A DNA stretch of 48,005 nt from Xylophilus sp. ASV27. Lineage in GTDB: Bacteria; Pseudomonadota; Gammaproteobacteria; Burkholderiales; Burkholderiaceae_C. A program made the position numbers and the translations under genes. The notes beneath the pieces were generated by a model. The model did no database searches. It was not told the origin of the DNA and was given only the letters and a program-made list of their open reading frames with translations. Where the stretch lies: NCBI RefSeq assembly GCF_016428875.1, contig NZ_JAELTO010000022.1, forward strand, positions 1 to 48,005, written 5' to 3'. Numbering within the stretch: position 1 is the stretch's first letter; every line of letters begins with the position of its first letter. Below, one piece after another: positions 10,845 through 20,030 of the stretch.

Positions 10845-12682
10845 TCAAGTTCCTGCTGCCCCGGCAGCTCGTGGCGCAACGCCCGGCGCCGCCGGAATCC
10901 GGCGCCTGCGGCGACGCGGTGGGCGTGGCCTTCCGGACCGCCTACCCGACGCTGGTGCGCGCGGCCTGGTGGTCGGTCCCCATTAGCATCTTCGGTCTGC
11001 TGCCCTCGATCTTCACGCTGCAGATCTACGAGCGGGTGATCTACCGCAGCGGCTTCGCCACCCTGGCGGCCATGGTCGCAGGCATGTTCTGCGTGCTGGC
11101 CGTGGAGTTCTGGATGCGCACCCAGCGCTCGCGCCGGCTGCGCGACGCGGGCGCGACGATCGATCACGGTGTCTCCAACGCGCTGATACAGTCCATGCTC
11201 AAGCGGCCGCTGCGCATGCTCGAGGCGCGGCCTGCATCGGCATGGTTCGCGCTGTTCCGCGACGTCGGTGCGGTGCGTGGTACGGTCACCGGCGGCCTGA
11301 TGCTGTCCATCTTCGATCTGCCCATGGCATTCTTCGCGCTGGTGCTGATCGGCATCATCGCCTGGCCGGTGCTGCCGGCCGTCCTGGCCTTCCTGGCGGT
11401 GCTGTCCTTCCTCGCATGGTGGTGGGCCGACGAGGTGCGTGCGGGGCGCGTGGAGGAGACGGGCCGCGGGCGCGACCTGGACCGCGCCACGGCCGAGATC
11501 TGCCGCGCCCGCGAAACCCTCAAGACGCTGGCCCACGACGAGCCGACGGTGCGGCTCTGGCGCGAGACCTACGACGCCTGGCTGGCCGAGAGCTTCCGCA
11601 AGAACGGCCAGATCGAGCGGGCGCGCGAGTCCGCGACGGTGCTGCTGACCGTGTTCTCGACGGTGGTGTTCGCCGTCGGCGCCGTGGCCGTGCTGGAGCA
11701 GTGGATGACCGTGGGCAGCATGATCGCTGCCAACATGCTCGCGGCCAAGGCGCTTTCTCCCGTGGCCGGGCTGGCCTCCAACTGGCGGGCGTTGGCGGCG
11801 GCGTCGGAGGCGGCCTCGCGCCTGGAGAAGGTGCTCCAGGAGCCGCTCGAGCGCGCGCCCACCGGCGTGAAGCTGCCGCAGCCCAGGGGCCGCGTGCGGC
11901 TGCAGGGCGTGAGCTTCCAGTACGCGAGCGCACCGCATCCGGTGTTGAAGGAAGTCGACCTCGAGATGGGGCCGGGCGGCCTGCACGCGATCGTCGGGCG
12001 CAACGGCTCCGGCAAGTCGACGCTGGCGCGGCTGATCGGCGGCCTGTACACGCCGGACCAGGGCAAGGTGCGGCTGGACGAATACGACATCGCACAATTC
12101 TCGCGCGAGGAGCTGGCCGAATGGGTGAGCACCCTGTCGCAGGAGGTCTACTGGTTCGGCGGCGAGCTGATCGAAGCGCTGCGCCGCGCCGCGCCGCAGC
12201 AGAGCGACGAGCAGATCGTCGCGGCCTGCCGCCTGGCGGGCGCGCACGAGTTCATCTCCCGCCTGCCGGCGGGCTATCGCACGGCGGTCGGCGAGGGTGG
12301 CGCCGGACTATCGGTGGGCGAGCGCCGCAAGCTCGCGCTCGCGCAACTGTTCCTGCGCAGCCCCTCGGTGCTGCTGCTCGACGAGCCCAGCAACGACCTC
12401 GACTTCCAGAGCGAATCGACCCTGCTGGCCGCGCTGGCCGCGGTCGCCCGCCATCGCACCGTGTTGGTGGTGACCCACTCGCTGCGCATCGCGTCCATGG
12501 CGCAGCGCGTCTACCACGTGACTGGGAACGGCGATGTGGAGCAGGGCACGCCCGCGGTGATGGTGCCGCGCCTTTTTGGCGTGAAGGTGCCCGCCGTGTC
12601 GGTGACCGAGCCCTCCGAGCCCGAAGCGGAGCCGCCGGTGGCCGTGCCCCGGGCCGTCAATGAAAGGACCTTCCATGGCTGA
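10841..12682 (+). CDS. Type I secretion ABC transporter (permease-ATPase fusion)
   Basis: 613 residues from ATG 10841, which overlaps the previous stop as ATGA and follows GCAGGAG. The N-terminal half holds hydrophobic helices of an ABC exporter (first around residues 40-90). The ATPase half shows Walker A GRNGSGKST (386-394), a signature loop LSVGE (about 490, variant of LSGGQ), Walker B VLLLDEPSND (about 510) and switch His in VVTHS (about 546). No C39 peptidase domain or obvious degenerate C39-like domain is seen, so substrate is not cut at a double-Gly leader. With HlyD and TolC genes next to it, it forms a complete exporter, most likely for the repeat protein of the operon. Confidence 0.9.
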   Translation: MIKFLLPRQLVAQRPAPPESGACGDAVGVAFRTAYPTLVRAAWWSVPISIFGLLPSIFTLQIYERVIYRSGFATLAAMVAGMFCVLAVEFWMRTQRSRRLRDAGATIDHGVSNALIQSMLKRPLRMLEARPASAWFALFRDVGAVRGTVTGGLMLSIFDLPMAFFALVLIGIIAWPVLPAVLAFLAVLSFLAWWWADEVRAGRVEETGRGRDLDRATAEICRARETLKTLAHDEPTVRLWRETYDAWLAESFRKNGQIERARESATVLLTVFSTVVFAVGAVAVLEQWMTVGSMIAANMLAAKALSPVAGLASNWRALAAASEAASRLEKVLQEPLERAPTGVKLPQPRGRVRLQGVSFQYASAPHPVLKEVDLEMGPGGLHAIVGRNGSGKSTLARLIGGLYTPDQGKVRLDEYDIAQFSREELAEWVSTLSQEVYWFGGELIEALRRAAPQQSDEQIVAACRLAGAHEFISRLPAGYRTAVGEGGAGLSVGERRKLALAQLFLRSPSVLLLDEPSNDLDFQSESTLLAALAAVARHRTVLVVTHSLRIASMAQRVYHVTGNGDVEQGTPAVMVPRLFGVKVPAVSVTEPSEPEAEPPVAVPRAVNERTFHG

Positions 12683-14042
12683 CGCACTGGCTTCACCTCC
12701 GCCGGGGCGGCCTGGCGATCTACCGGATGTTCTGCGCCCCGGCCGGGCCGCGGAGCCGGCGGCGGCCGCGGGCCCATTCCTCCTCCGGCTTTGGACGACG
12801 CGCGGCCCCTGGCTGCTGTGGGGCGGCGTGGCCGTGCTGGCGCTGGTCGGGCTGCTGTACCCGGTGGAGAGCGTGGTGGTGTCGCAGGGCCGCGTGATTC
12901 CTTCGGACCGCGTCAAGAGCGTGCAGCACCTTGAAGGCGGCATCGTCAACGCGGTGCTGGTGAAGGAAGGCGAGCGCGTGCGCCGCGGCCAGACGCTGGT
13001 GGAGATCGACCTCGGCGGCACCGGGCTCAACCTGGAGGAACTCAGCGCGCGCCACGCCGCGCTGCAGGCCACGCGCATCCGGCTGACGGCCGAGAGTCAA
13101 GGCCGCCCCCTGCTGCGCTCGGCGTTTCCGGCGGGCACGGACGAGGCGGTCTTTGCCGCCGAGAAAGGCGCCTACGAGGCCCGCGCGCTGGAGCAGCGCG
13201 GCGTGATGGCCGGTGCGGTATCGGGCTACGAGCAGGCGCGCAGCCGGCAGATCGAGCAGCAGACCAAGGTGCTGGGCCTGCAGGAGCGCCTGGCGCTCTA
13301 CGAGCGCGAGATGCAGATATCCGAGCAACTGCTCAGCGAGAAGCTGGTGGGCCAGGTCGAGGTGCTGGAGAAGCGCCGCCAGATGGAGTCGGTACGCAGC
13401 GATCTGGCGGTGGCGCGCCAGGGCGTGGTGTCGGCGGCCGCCGCGATCACCGAGGCGAACGCGAAGATGGCCGAGGCCGAAGGGCGGTTCCGGCGCCGGG
13501 CGTCGGACGAGCTGTCGGCCCTCGAGCGCCAGCTCGCCAGCGTCAACGAGGACCTTTCCCGCGCCCGCACGCAGCGCTCGCGCACGGAGGTCAAGGCGCC
13601 CTCGGACGGCATCGTCAAGGGCTTGCGCAATTCCAGTTCCGGCTGGGTGGTCAAGCCTGGCGAGCCGATCATGGAGATCGTGCCCGACGACGAGCAGATC
13701 ATGATCGAAGCCCGGCTGAGCCCCAACGACCGCGGCTTCGTCGCGCTCGGGCAGCCGGCCCGGGTCAAGATCACCGCCTATGACTTCCTGCGCTACGGCG
13801 CGGTGGACGGGCATGTCACCCTGGTGGCCGCCGACGCCGATCGCGACCCCACGGCGGCGAATTCACCCACCTATTACCGCGTGCTCGTCAGCACGGCCCA
13901 GGACTACGTGGGCCGGCCGGCGAACCGCATCACCGCCGGGATGGAGGCGGAGATCGACCTCAAGGTCGGCTCCGACCCCTTCATCTGGCACATGATGCGG
14001 CCGGTGCTCAAGTTGCAACGCGAAGCCTTCAGGGAGCCATGA
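12675..14042 (+). CDS. HlyD-family periplasmic adaptor of the type I exporter
   Basis: 455 residues from ATG 12675 (AAAGGA upstream; eight-base overlap with the ABC gene). A single inner-membrane helix lies at about residues 40-65 (WLLWGGVAVLALVGLLYPV). It is followed by the barrel-sandwich strand with VQHLEGGIVNAVLVKEGERV, typical of the membrane fusion family. A long coiled-coil region runs to about 300, then the closing lipoyl half (VKAPSDGIVKGL) and the beta-barrel (GQPARVKITAYDFLRYG). Length and order match HlyD/LapC. It would connect the ABC protein to the TolC-like channel encoded next. Confidence 0.93.
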   Translation: MADALASPPPGRPGDLPDVLRPGRAAEPAAAAGPFLLRLWTTRGPWLLWGGVAVLALVGLLYPVESVVVSQGRVIPSDRVKSVQHLEGGIVNAVLVKEGERVRRGQTLVEIDLGGTGLNLEELSARHAALQATRIRLTAESQGRPLLRSAFPAGTDEAVFAAEKGAYEARALEQRGVMAGAVSGYEQARSRQIEQQTKVLGLQERLALYEREMQISEQLLSEKLVGQVEVLEKRRQMESVRSDLAVARQGVVSAAAAITEANAKMAEAEGRFRRRASDELSALERQLASVNEDLSRARTQRSRTEVKAPSDGIVKGLRNSSSGWVVKPGEPIMEIVPDDEQIMIEARLSPNDRGFVALGQPARVKITAYDFLRYGAVDGHVTLVAADADRDPTAANSPTYYRVLVSTAQDYVGRPANRITAGMEAEIDLKVGSDPFIWHMMRPVLKLQREAFREP

Positions 14043-15553
14043 TGCGCGGCGCCGCCACCCGAATTCCCTTCCGTCTCTGTGCCCTGATCGCCGGCCTGGC
14101 TTCGGGGGCCGTCCATGCCCAACCGCCGCTGCTGCCCACGACGCGGCTGTCGCAGCAATCGCTGGGTGCCGTGGCGGCCATCGACAGGGTCAAGCTGGCG
14201 CTTCTCTCGCTCTCGCAGGACTATCCCGAGATCCTCAGCGCCGAGGCCGCCGCCTCCACCAGCGGCTATGAGCTGGAGGCCGCCAAGACGGCCCGCTATC
14301 CGCGCATCAAGCTCGGCTCCTCGGCGGGGAACTCCAACAGCGGAACGGTCAATGGCGGCTCCAAGTCCTACACCGTCTTCAGTGCCGACGTGCGCATGGC
14401 GCTGATCGACGGCGGGGGCATGTCCTCGCGCATAAGGATGGCCGAGGCCCAGACCGGCGCGGAGGGCGAGGCCCTGAAGTCCACCGTGCAGAAGGTGGTG
14501 CTCGATGCCTTCACGGCCTATCTGCAGGTCCAGCGCTACGACCTGAAGGCGCGCGTGGCGGAGCGCTCGGCGGAGGTGCTGGGCGATCTGCTGCGCATCG
14601 AGCAGCGGCGCGTCGACCTGGGCGCGACCGGCCAGAACGATCTGCGCATGGCCGCGTCCCGCCGCGCCAGCGTCCGCGCCAAGCAGCAGGACTTCGAGGC
14701 CCAGCGCGCCGACGCCAGCGGAAAGTTCGAAACCTATTTCCGCTTCCCGCCCAGGACCGACTTCCTGCCCACACTGGCGGCGCCCGAGCAGTGGTTGCGG
14801 GTCTCGCGCGAAGAGGCCCTGCGCGTGGCGGAGGAGGGCAGCACCGAACTGGCGGAAGCACGGGAGCGCATCGCTCGGGCCGAGGCCCAGGTCGAGTTCC
14901 AGAAGGCCTCGCGCTTTCCCACGCTCGAAGCGGTGTATGGCAAGACCCACGATCCGCGAGGAATCCTCGTCACCCAGCCGACGCGGATCGGGGTGGAGCT
15001 GAACTGGAACTTCGGCAACGGCTTTGATGCGCAGCTCCGCATTCGTTCCGCTCTGGCCGAGGTGGACAACCAGCAGGCCAAGTTCGAGGCTGCCCGCCGC
15101 AACCTGATGGAGCTCACGGGCGCGTCCTGGGACCGCACGAGTGCGGGGCGCGAGCGCGAGCGCGAACTGCGCGAGGCCGTGGCCGAGTCAGGCGCAGCCT
15201 TCCGCGGCCGCTGGCGCCTGCTGGAGTTCGGGCGCGAGACGCTGCCGCGCGTGCTGGACGCGCAGGTGGACTACTACACGCTGCTGCAGGACTACGTCGA
15301 CGCGGTGTACGACCTGCGCATCACCGAGCTGCGCCTGGCGCGCGCCACCGGCCGGCTCATGGTGGCGCGCGACGGTGACAACGGCTGGATCGACACGGTG
15401 TTCACCGGCGCGGCGCGCCCGGTGCTGGCCGGCGATGGCCTGGATGGCACGCTGTGCATCGCGCAGCGCGCGCCCTGCATCGCAAGCCCGGATGCCGGCA
15501 CTGACGATACGGGGATCGCGTTGCGGCCGGCGGGACAGATGGGGACGCTGTAG
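14039..15553 (+). CDS. TolC-family outer membrane channel of the type I exporter
   Basis: 504 residues. The start overlaps the HlyD stop (ATGA). A signal peptide ends near VHAQPP. The mature part has the two-fold TolC repeat of long amphipathic helices, with landmarks such as YPRIKLGSSAGN, LIDGGGMSSRIRMAEAQ and VGVELNWNFGNGFD-like segments; here the latter reads IGVELNWNFGNGFDAQLRI. It closes the operon. A two-hairpin intergenic repeat at 15590-15645 lies just behind and can end transcription from both directions, because the tad operon converges here. Confidence 0.92.
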   Translation: MMRGAATRIPFRLCALIAGLASGAVHAQPPLLPTTRLSQQSLGAVAAIDRVKLALLSLSQDYPEILSAEAAASTSGYELEAAKTARYPRIKLGSSAGNSNSGTVNGGSKSYTVFSADVRMALIDGGGMSSRIRMAEAQTGAEGEALKSTVQKVVLDAFTAYLQVQRYDLKARVAERSAEVLGDLLRIEQRRVDLGATGQNDLRMAASRRASVRAKQQDFEAQRADASGKFETYFRFPPRTDFLPTLAAPEQWLRVSREEALRVAEEGSTELAEARERIARAEAQVEFQKASRFPTLEAVYGKTHDPRGILVTQPTRIGVELNWNFGNGFDAQLRIRSALAEVDNQQAKFEAARRNLMELTGASWDRTSAGRERERELREAVAESGAAFRGRWRLLEFGRETLPRVLDAQVDYYTLLQDYVDAVYDLRITELRLARATGRLMVARDGDNGWIDTVFTGAARPVLAGDGLDGTLCIAQRAPCIASPDAGTDDTGIALRPAGQMGTL

Positions 15554-15587
15554 GACCGGATCCGGATGCCGTACGCCATTTTCTGCA

Positions 15588-15645
15588 TGAAAAGTGCTTG
15601 CATCCCAGGTTTAACCTGGGCTTGCAGCTATATATTTAATAGCGA
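15588..15645 (+). repeat. Two-hairpin intergenic repeat, copy A
   Basis: CCCAGGTTTAACCTGGG (15604-15620) forms a perfect stem, and GCTATATATTTAATAGC (15627-15643) a second, AT-rich one. The flank AAAAGTGCTTG precedes. The same layout occurs at 34508-34571 (opposite strand), 44717-44768 and 46154-46215. It lies between the convergent ends of tolC and the activator gene, where it could serve as a bidirectional terminator. Confidence 0.8.
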
Positions 15646-15708
15646 ACGCGCTGCTGCGATTGCGGGCCGTGAGGAGTCCGGGCGTGCGCGGCGCGACTTC
15701 AACGGCGC

Positions 15709-17094
15709 CTATGACTCATCGGGGATGCTCGGCTCCCCATCGAGGATCTGGTACTTGCGCATCTTCTCCCACAGCACCTTGCGGCTGATGCCCAGTTCAT
15801 GGGCCGTGTCCTGCCGGCGCCAGTCGTTGTTCTCCAGTGCGGCAATGATGCGGTTGCGCTCGTTGCCGTTCCAGCGGCGGCGCTCGCCCACCTCCGGCCG
15901 CTCCGGCTCCGCCGCGCTGGGCGCGACGCCGCGCATGAGCTGCAGCGCGCGCTGGATCAGCACCTGGTCCCAGACGCCCATCTGCCGCACGATCACGCCG
16001 ACCCGCTCGGCCAGGTTGCGCAGTTGCCGCACGTTGCCCGGGAAGTACATGCCCGAGATCGCATCGGTCAGCCAGTACGGGATCTCCTGCAGCGCCTTCT
16101 GCTCCTCGCCGAGCACCGAGTTGAGGATGGCTTTGAAGATGGCGATCTTGTCGATCACGCCGCGTTCTTCCAGGCTCGGCACGTGCAGCTCGATCACGGC
16201 CAGGCGGTAGAAGAGATCGGCGCGGAAGTCTCCGCCGTTGACCATCTCGCGCAGGTCGCGGTTGGTGGCTGCCACCAGCCGGAAGTCGAGCTTGACCGGC
16301 GAGGTCGAACCCAGCCGCGTCACCGCGTTGTCCTCCAGCACGCGCAGCAGCTTGACCTGCTGGTAGCGCGGCAGGTCGCCGATTTCGTCCAGGAACAGCG
16401 TGCCGTTGGTGGCCTGCTCGAAGTAGCCCTTGTGCGCGTAGGCCGCGCCGGTGAACGAACCCTTGGCATGGCCGAAGAACAGCGACTCGAACAGGCCGTC
16501 GGGAATGGCGCCGCAGTTCACCGCCACGAAAGGACCGCGCCCGTAGCGGCTGTGGCCCGCGTGCAGATGCTGCGCGATGCGCTCCTTGCCCACCCCGGTC
16601 TCGCCATGCACCAGCACGTTGTGGTCGCAATCGGCGAAGGCGTTGACCTCGGCCAGCAGGACCTGCATGCAGTCCGAATTGGCGATCAGCGCCCCGGGCT
16701 GCTGGATGGAGGCGCCGTGCGCGCGCATCTGCCGCACCAGCTTGATCACCATGGTGCGCAGCTCCGCGCAGGTGAAGTCGAAAGGCAGCACGTGCAGGTA
16801 CTCTGGCGGGTAGCTGTGGGGCAAGCGGTCGCGCGACGCGGCGCCCACCCAGATCACCGGCATGCCCTGCAGCACTTCCGCCGACGGGGGCACCCCGCCA
16901 CCGTCGATCATGGTTACGCTGATGATGGCCAGCGCCGCCCGCGACGCATCGCGGTCGGCCGGCAGCGGCAGGCCGTCCGCGCGGATCACCTCCACCTCGA
17001 AGCTCGACATGCAGCGCGCGATGCGGTCCTGGATGTCGGCCTTGCCCTCCCATACGTAGAGGTCGAGGTCGTCGAAATGGTCTTGGGTGCGCAT
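15709..17094 (-). CDS. Sigma-54-dependent enhancer-binding activator, VpsR/FleQ-like architecture
   Basis: 461 residues from ATG 17094. Residues 1-125 are a receiver-like but degenerate domain without a clear phospho-acceptor pattern. The AAA+ domain shows Walker A GETGVGKE (164-171), the sigma-54 contact loop GSFTGA (212-217, Ser in place of the usual Ala), Walker B LFLDEIGD and R-finger region VAATNRDL. The C-terminus has a Fis-type helix-turn-helix ([20 protein letters not shown]). It is the last gene of the tad operon, 60 bases after the tadG-like gene, and faces the adhesin operon that starts with a sigma-54 promoter. I infer that it activates that promoter, and perhaps its own operon, through GTTAC/GTAAC sites. 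The cue is unknown; c-di-GMP is one candidate from related proteins. Confidence 0.9.
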   Translation of the reverse strand: MRTQDHFDDLDLYVWEGKADIQDRIARCMSSFEVEVIRADGLPLPADRDASRAALAIISVTMIDGGGVPPSAEVLQGMPVIWVGAASRDRLPHSYPPEYLHVLPFDFTCAELRTMVIKLVRQMRAHGASIQQPGALIANSDCMQVLLAEVNAFADCDHNVLVHGETGVGKERIAQHLHAGHSRYGRGPFVAVNCGAIPDGLFESLFFGHAKGSFTGAAYAHKGYFEQATNGTLFLDEIGDLPRYQQVKLLRVLEDNAVTRLGSTSPVKLDFRLVAATNRDLREMVNGGDFRADLFYRLAVIELHVPSLEERGVIDKIAIFKAILNSVLGEEQKALQEIPYWLTDAISGMYFPGNVRQLRNLAERVGVIVRQMGVWDQVLIQRALQLMRGVAPSAAEPERPEVGERRRWNGNERNRIIAALENNDWRRQDTAHELGISRKVLWEKMRKYQILDGEPSIPDES

Positions 17095-17154
17095 GGCGTG
17101 CAACTTGTAGTTTTCTGCGGCGGGTGAAAGGGGCCACTCTGTGAAAGATAGTCG

Positions 17155-19162
17155 TTAATAGACGAGTTCGGCGTCGGCGCCGCAGGTTAGCTGTGCGCCC
17201 ACCTCGGCATTGGACAGGCCGATGCCCAGCACGTTGCCGAGCAGCAGGTTGAGAAGCGGGTCCAGCAGCGGGGAGAGCAGGCCCGAGACCACACCCTGCA
17301 GCAGGGCGATCACGCCGCTCAGGGTGTTGGTGAGCAAGGCCAGAACGCTGGCCAGCCCGCCATTGGCACTGCCCCTGGCGGGGATCGCCTTGAGTATGTT
17401 GAGACCCTGGAGGGTGCTGCTGACGGTAGCGAGGATGTTGCTTGTCCCGGGAACGGGCTGGTAGTCGGCAGACGTCCAGGGTTGGCCGACCCTGTTGGGA
17501 TTGTTGAAGCTCAACGGACTGGTCTGGGCGCCCACGGGCACCTGGGCCTGGAGGGCCAGACCTCCGCCGTAATACGCCTGGCGGTTCGCGTAATCGCACT
17601 GAACAGGTATCAGGCCCAGCAGTATGCGGGTACATGCCATCTTGCCGATGTCGAGGACGGGGACCGGCGTCGTCTGCGGCGGCGTGCGCGTGGCAAAAGC
17701 GGCTGCCTTCGTGCTCGCCCAGGTGTCCGCCAGCTTGCCGACGCGAACGTCCGCAATGGCCGTTCGGGTCTGGACGGACAGGGACTTGTTGTTGGCGATG
17801 CAACTGTGATGGGTGACCCATGCCGCGGCGCCGCCCGCATCCAGGCTGATGTCGAGCTTGATCGGAGGCGGCAGAAGGTCGATGTCGGTCACGTTCTTGG
17901 TGCAGACCAGCACGCAGGAGAGCACATCGCCGATGACTCTGAGATCGAGGCTCAGAAGACCGTTCAACAGCGTGGTGACGGGTGACAGCAGGTTGGTGAC
18001 GGCGCCCGCAAGGCCGGTCACTCCGCCGAGCGCGGGCAGACTGACCGAGATCAGGGCACGTACCTGGGCCGTGCTGATGTAGATCTTGTTGTCGCCCAAC
18101 GGATCCGTCTCCGCCAGCACCGGGTTGCCCACCGCACTGAACTGCGCCGGCTCGATGACCTTCACCGCGAGGTTGATGTTCGCCAGCCCCAGCAGGGAGA
18201 TGGGGACTTCGACCGAGGCGGCGCTCCTGGCGTTGGCAATTCCTGCGACGGCCTGCACCAGTTGCAGCACCTGCAGTTTCGTCAGGAGACCGTTCATGGG
18301 GGTGCCGCTCTGCAGGCCGAGCAGTTCTCCCAGGGTGACATCGAGACGGGGAACGATGGCGCCGATGCCCAGCAGGCCACCCAGCGCCGCGGCCGTGACC
18401 TGCGCCGTGTTGCCGCCCTTGGGCAAGGCCGTCACCGCCGCGTCGATCAACTGGCCCAGCGTCACCTTGGTGTTCAGCAACTGATCGTAGTTTCCCACCT
18501 GCAGGCCCAACGCAAGACTGAGCGCATCCAGGTAGTCGAGCAGGCGGATGTTGGCGTCGACGATGCCCTGCCATGTCGCCACCCCCAGATTCAGGCTGCC
18601 CCCGAGCAGGCCGCCCACCACGGCGTTGAGCAGGCTGGACCTCGAGGAATCGATCGTGAGCAGCGCGCTGCGGACGCTGAGCGCCGCCAGCGGCGTGTTC
18701 ATTTTTGCCGTGGCCGAGGCGCTGATGATGCGTGACGGATTGGCGGTATCGAAGACGAACCAATACGGCACCGCGCGCGACACTGTGACCCGCACCGCGT
18801 TGCTGTTGATGGTTGTGGCGGTGAAGCGCTCGCCCGCGTTGTCGGGCGTTTGGGACCAGACGCCGCAGACCGGATCGCCGGCGATGGCGAAGACCTCGGA
18901 AGCCGTGCGGGCGTTGAGCAGCACGCTGTCGCGCGCGGCCTGCTGCGCGGTTGCGCAACTGTCCAGCACCCGCTGCGCTCCCGCCAATGCCGCCATGTCG
19001 GCGACCCGCTGGGCCTCGCGGCGCTGCCAGAAGACGTTACCGATGTCGATGCTCATCAGGCAGATCAGCGCGACCGTGATCCACAGTACGCCCAGGACGG
19101 CCGCGCTTCCCCGCTGGCGCCCCGGGGGGGGGACGCCTGAAGTGGGGGATGCGGCGTTTCAT
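17155..19162 (-). CDS. tadG: TadG-like pilus assembly protein, out of frame at a C9 tract
   Basis: The proper start is ATG 19162, overlapping the tadE stop as ATGA. From there the frame reads MKRRIPHFRRPPP and, because of nine C (19124-19132 on the plus strand as G9), ends at 19037 after about 41 residues. With eight C it would read through RQRGSAAVLGVLWI, the TM segment and MSIDIGNVFWQRREAQRVADM, the normal TadG N-terminus, into the long frame ending at 17155 (about 668 residues). The C-terminal part is rich in Leu, Val and Gly with LLSPVTTLL-type stretches; no von Willebrand A domain is recognised. Either a phase-variable OFF state or a sequencing error. Confidence 0.75.
19124..19132 (-). 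repeat. Homopolymer C9 tract (G9 on plus strand) in the tadG-like gene
   Basis: Nine identical bases preceded by four C on the plus strand. They lie about 30 bases into the gene, exactly between the coupled start codon and the conserved TadG N-terminal motif. Removing one base restores the frame. Confidence 0.9.
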
Positions 19163-19635
19163 GAAGCCACCGTCTTCAAATAGACGACTGCCCGGCCGGT
19201 CAGCGTGGCGGGGATGGGAAGATTCAGCGCAGGGCCCAGCAACGGCGGAACCAAAGGCGAGCCCGCATAGTCGTAGGTCACCACCACGGCATAGCACGCA
19301 TAGCCCGTGGCGGTACACGACGCCTGGCCGGTGACCTGGGTGGTGGCGCTGCAGTTCAGCGCCGGCTGAGGCAGCCAGGTCAGCGGCGCGCGGGCGACCT
19401 GGCAGGCCGCATCCTGCCTGGCCGCCAGCGTGCTCTGGTAGCGCAGCATCGCGCGCGCACCTTCGGAGGCCGCCAGCGTCAAGGTCTGCTGCGCCGTCAT
19501 GATCAGGGCGTAGGTGACGATGGCGTAGAAGATCAGGAAGAAGACCGGAAAGATGATCGCGAACTCGATGGCCGTGGAGCCGCGCAGCCAGTGCCTGCCG
19601 ACGGCTGCGCGGAAAGAGGGATGGGTTCGGACCAT
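19159..19635 (-). CDS. tadE: TadE-like minor pilin/pseudopilin
   Basis: 158 residues from ATG 19635 with a strong AGGAGG site. The N-terminal motif GSTAIEFAIIFPVFFLIFYAIVTYALI has the conserved Glu five residues into the hydrophobic stalk, as in TadE pseudopilins cut by the prepilin peptidase. A short C-terminal beta-rich domain contains three Cys-bearing loops. It overlaps tadG by four bases. In Tad systems TadE and TadF are minor pilins needed for fibre assembly. Confidence 0.9.
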   Translation of the reverse strand: MVRTHPSFRAAVGRHWLRGSTAIEFAIIFPVFFLIFYAIVTYALIMTAQQTLTLAASEGARAMLRYQSTLAARQDAACQVARAPLTWLPQPALNCSATTQVTGQASCTATGYACYAVVVTYDYAGSPLVPPLLGPALNLPIPATLTGRAVVYLKTVAS

Positions 19636-19656
19636 GGCGCACCTCCTGCTCGTGGA

Positions 19657-20001
19657 TCAGCGTGCGCCACCGTTGGTGTCGCCTACGGAGGCGCCGAATC
19701 TGGCCGGGATCGGCTGCTTGAAGCTCTCCAGGTAGCGCCGGTAGCTGAGCGTGGCCACCTCGCCCGCGATCGGGCGCCGCGCGGGAGAGGCGTAGAGGCC
19801 GTCGCGCTGCAGATCCAGCAACGTGCGTGTGGCGTCGCCCACCAGCGGCCCCGGCTCGGGCGGGGAAGGAAACGCCCCGCCATGGGGGGCTGCCGCCGTG
19901 GCGACGTTGCCGGGGAAGGGCGTTTCGCCCTGGGCCGCGCAGTGTCCGGCCAGGCCGATGGTCATGGCGGCGCAGAATGCCAGTCGCGCAAAGGTGTGCA
20001 T
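19657..20001 (-). CDS. DUF3613-type small periplasmic protein of the tad locus
   Basis: 114 residues from ATG 20001, which has AGGAGA upstream. An alternative ATG at 20034 overlaps the tadD stop and would only add a tail before the signal peptide. The signal peptide (MHTFARLAFCAAMTIGLAGHCAAQ) is followed by a linker and a conserved C-terminal block GDATRTLLDLQRDGLYAS, then YRRYLESFKQPIPARF. This pattern fits DUF3613, found between tadD and tadE in betaproteobacterial tad clusters. Role unknown. Confidence 0.75.
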   Translation of the reverse strand: MHTFARLAFCAAMTIGLAGHCAAQGETPFPGNVATAAAPHGGAFPSPPEPGPLVGDATRTLLDLQRDGLYASPARRPIAGEVATLSYRRYLESFKQPIPARFGASVGDTNGGAR

Positions 20002-20030
20002 GGCGGGTCTCCTGTCGAGAACTTGGGCAG

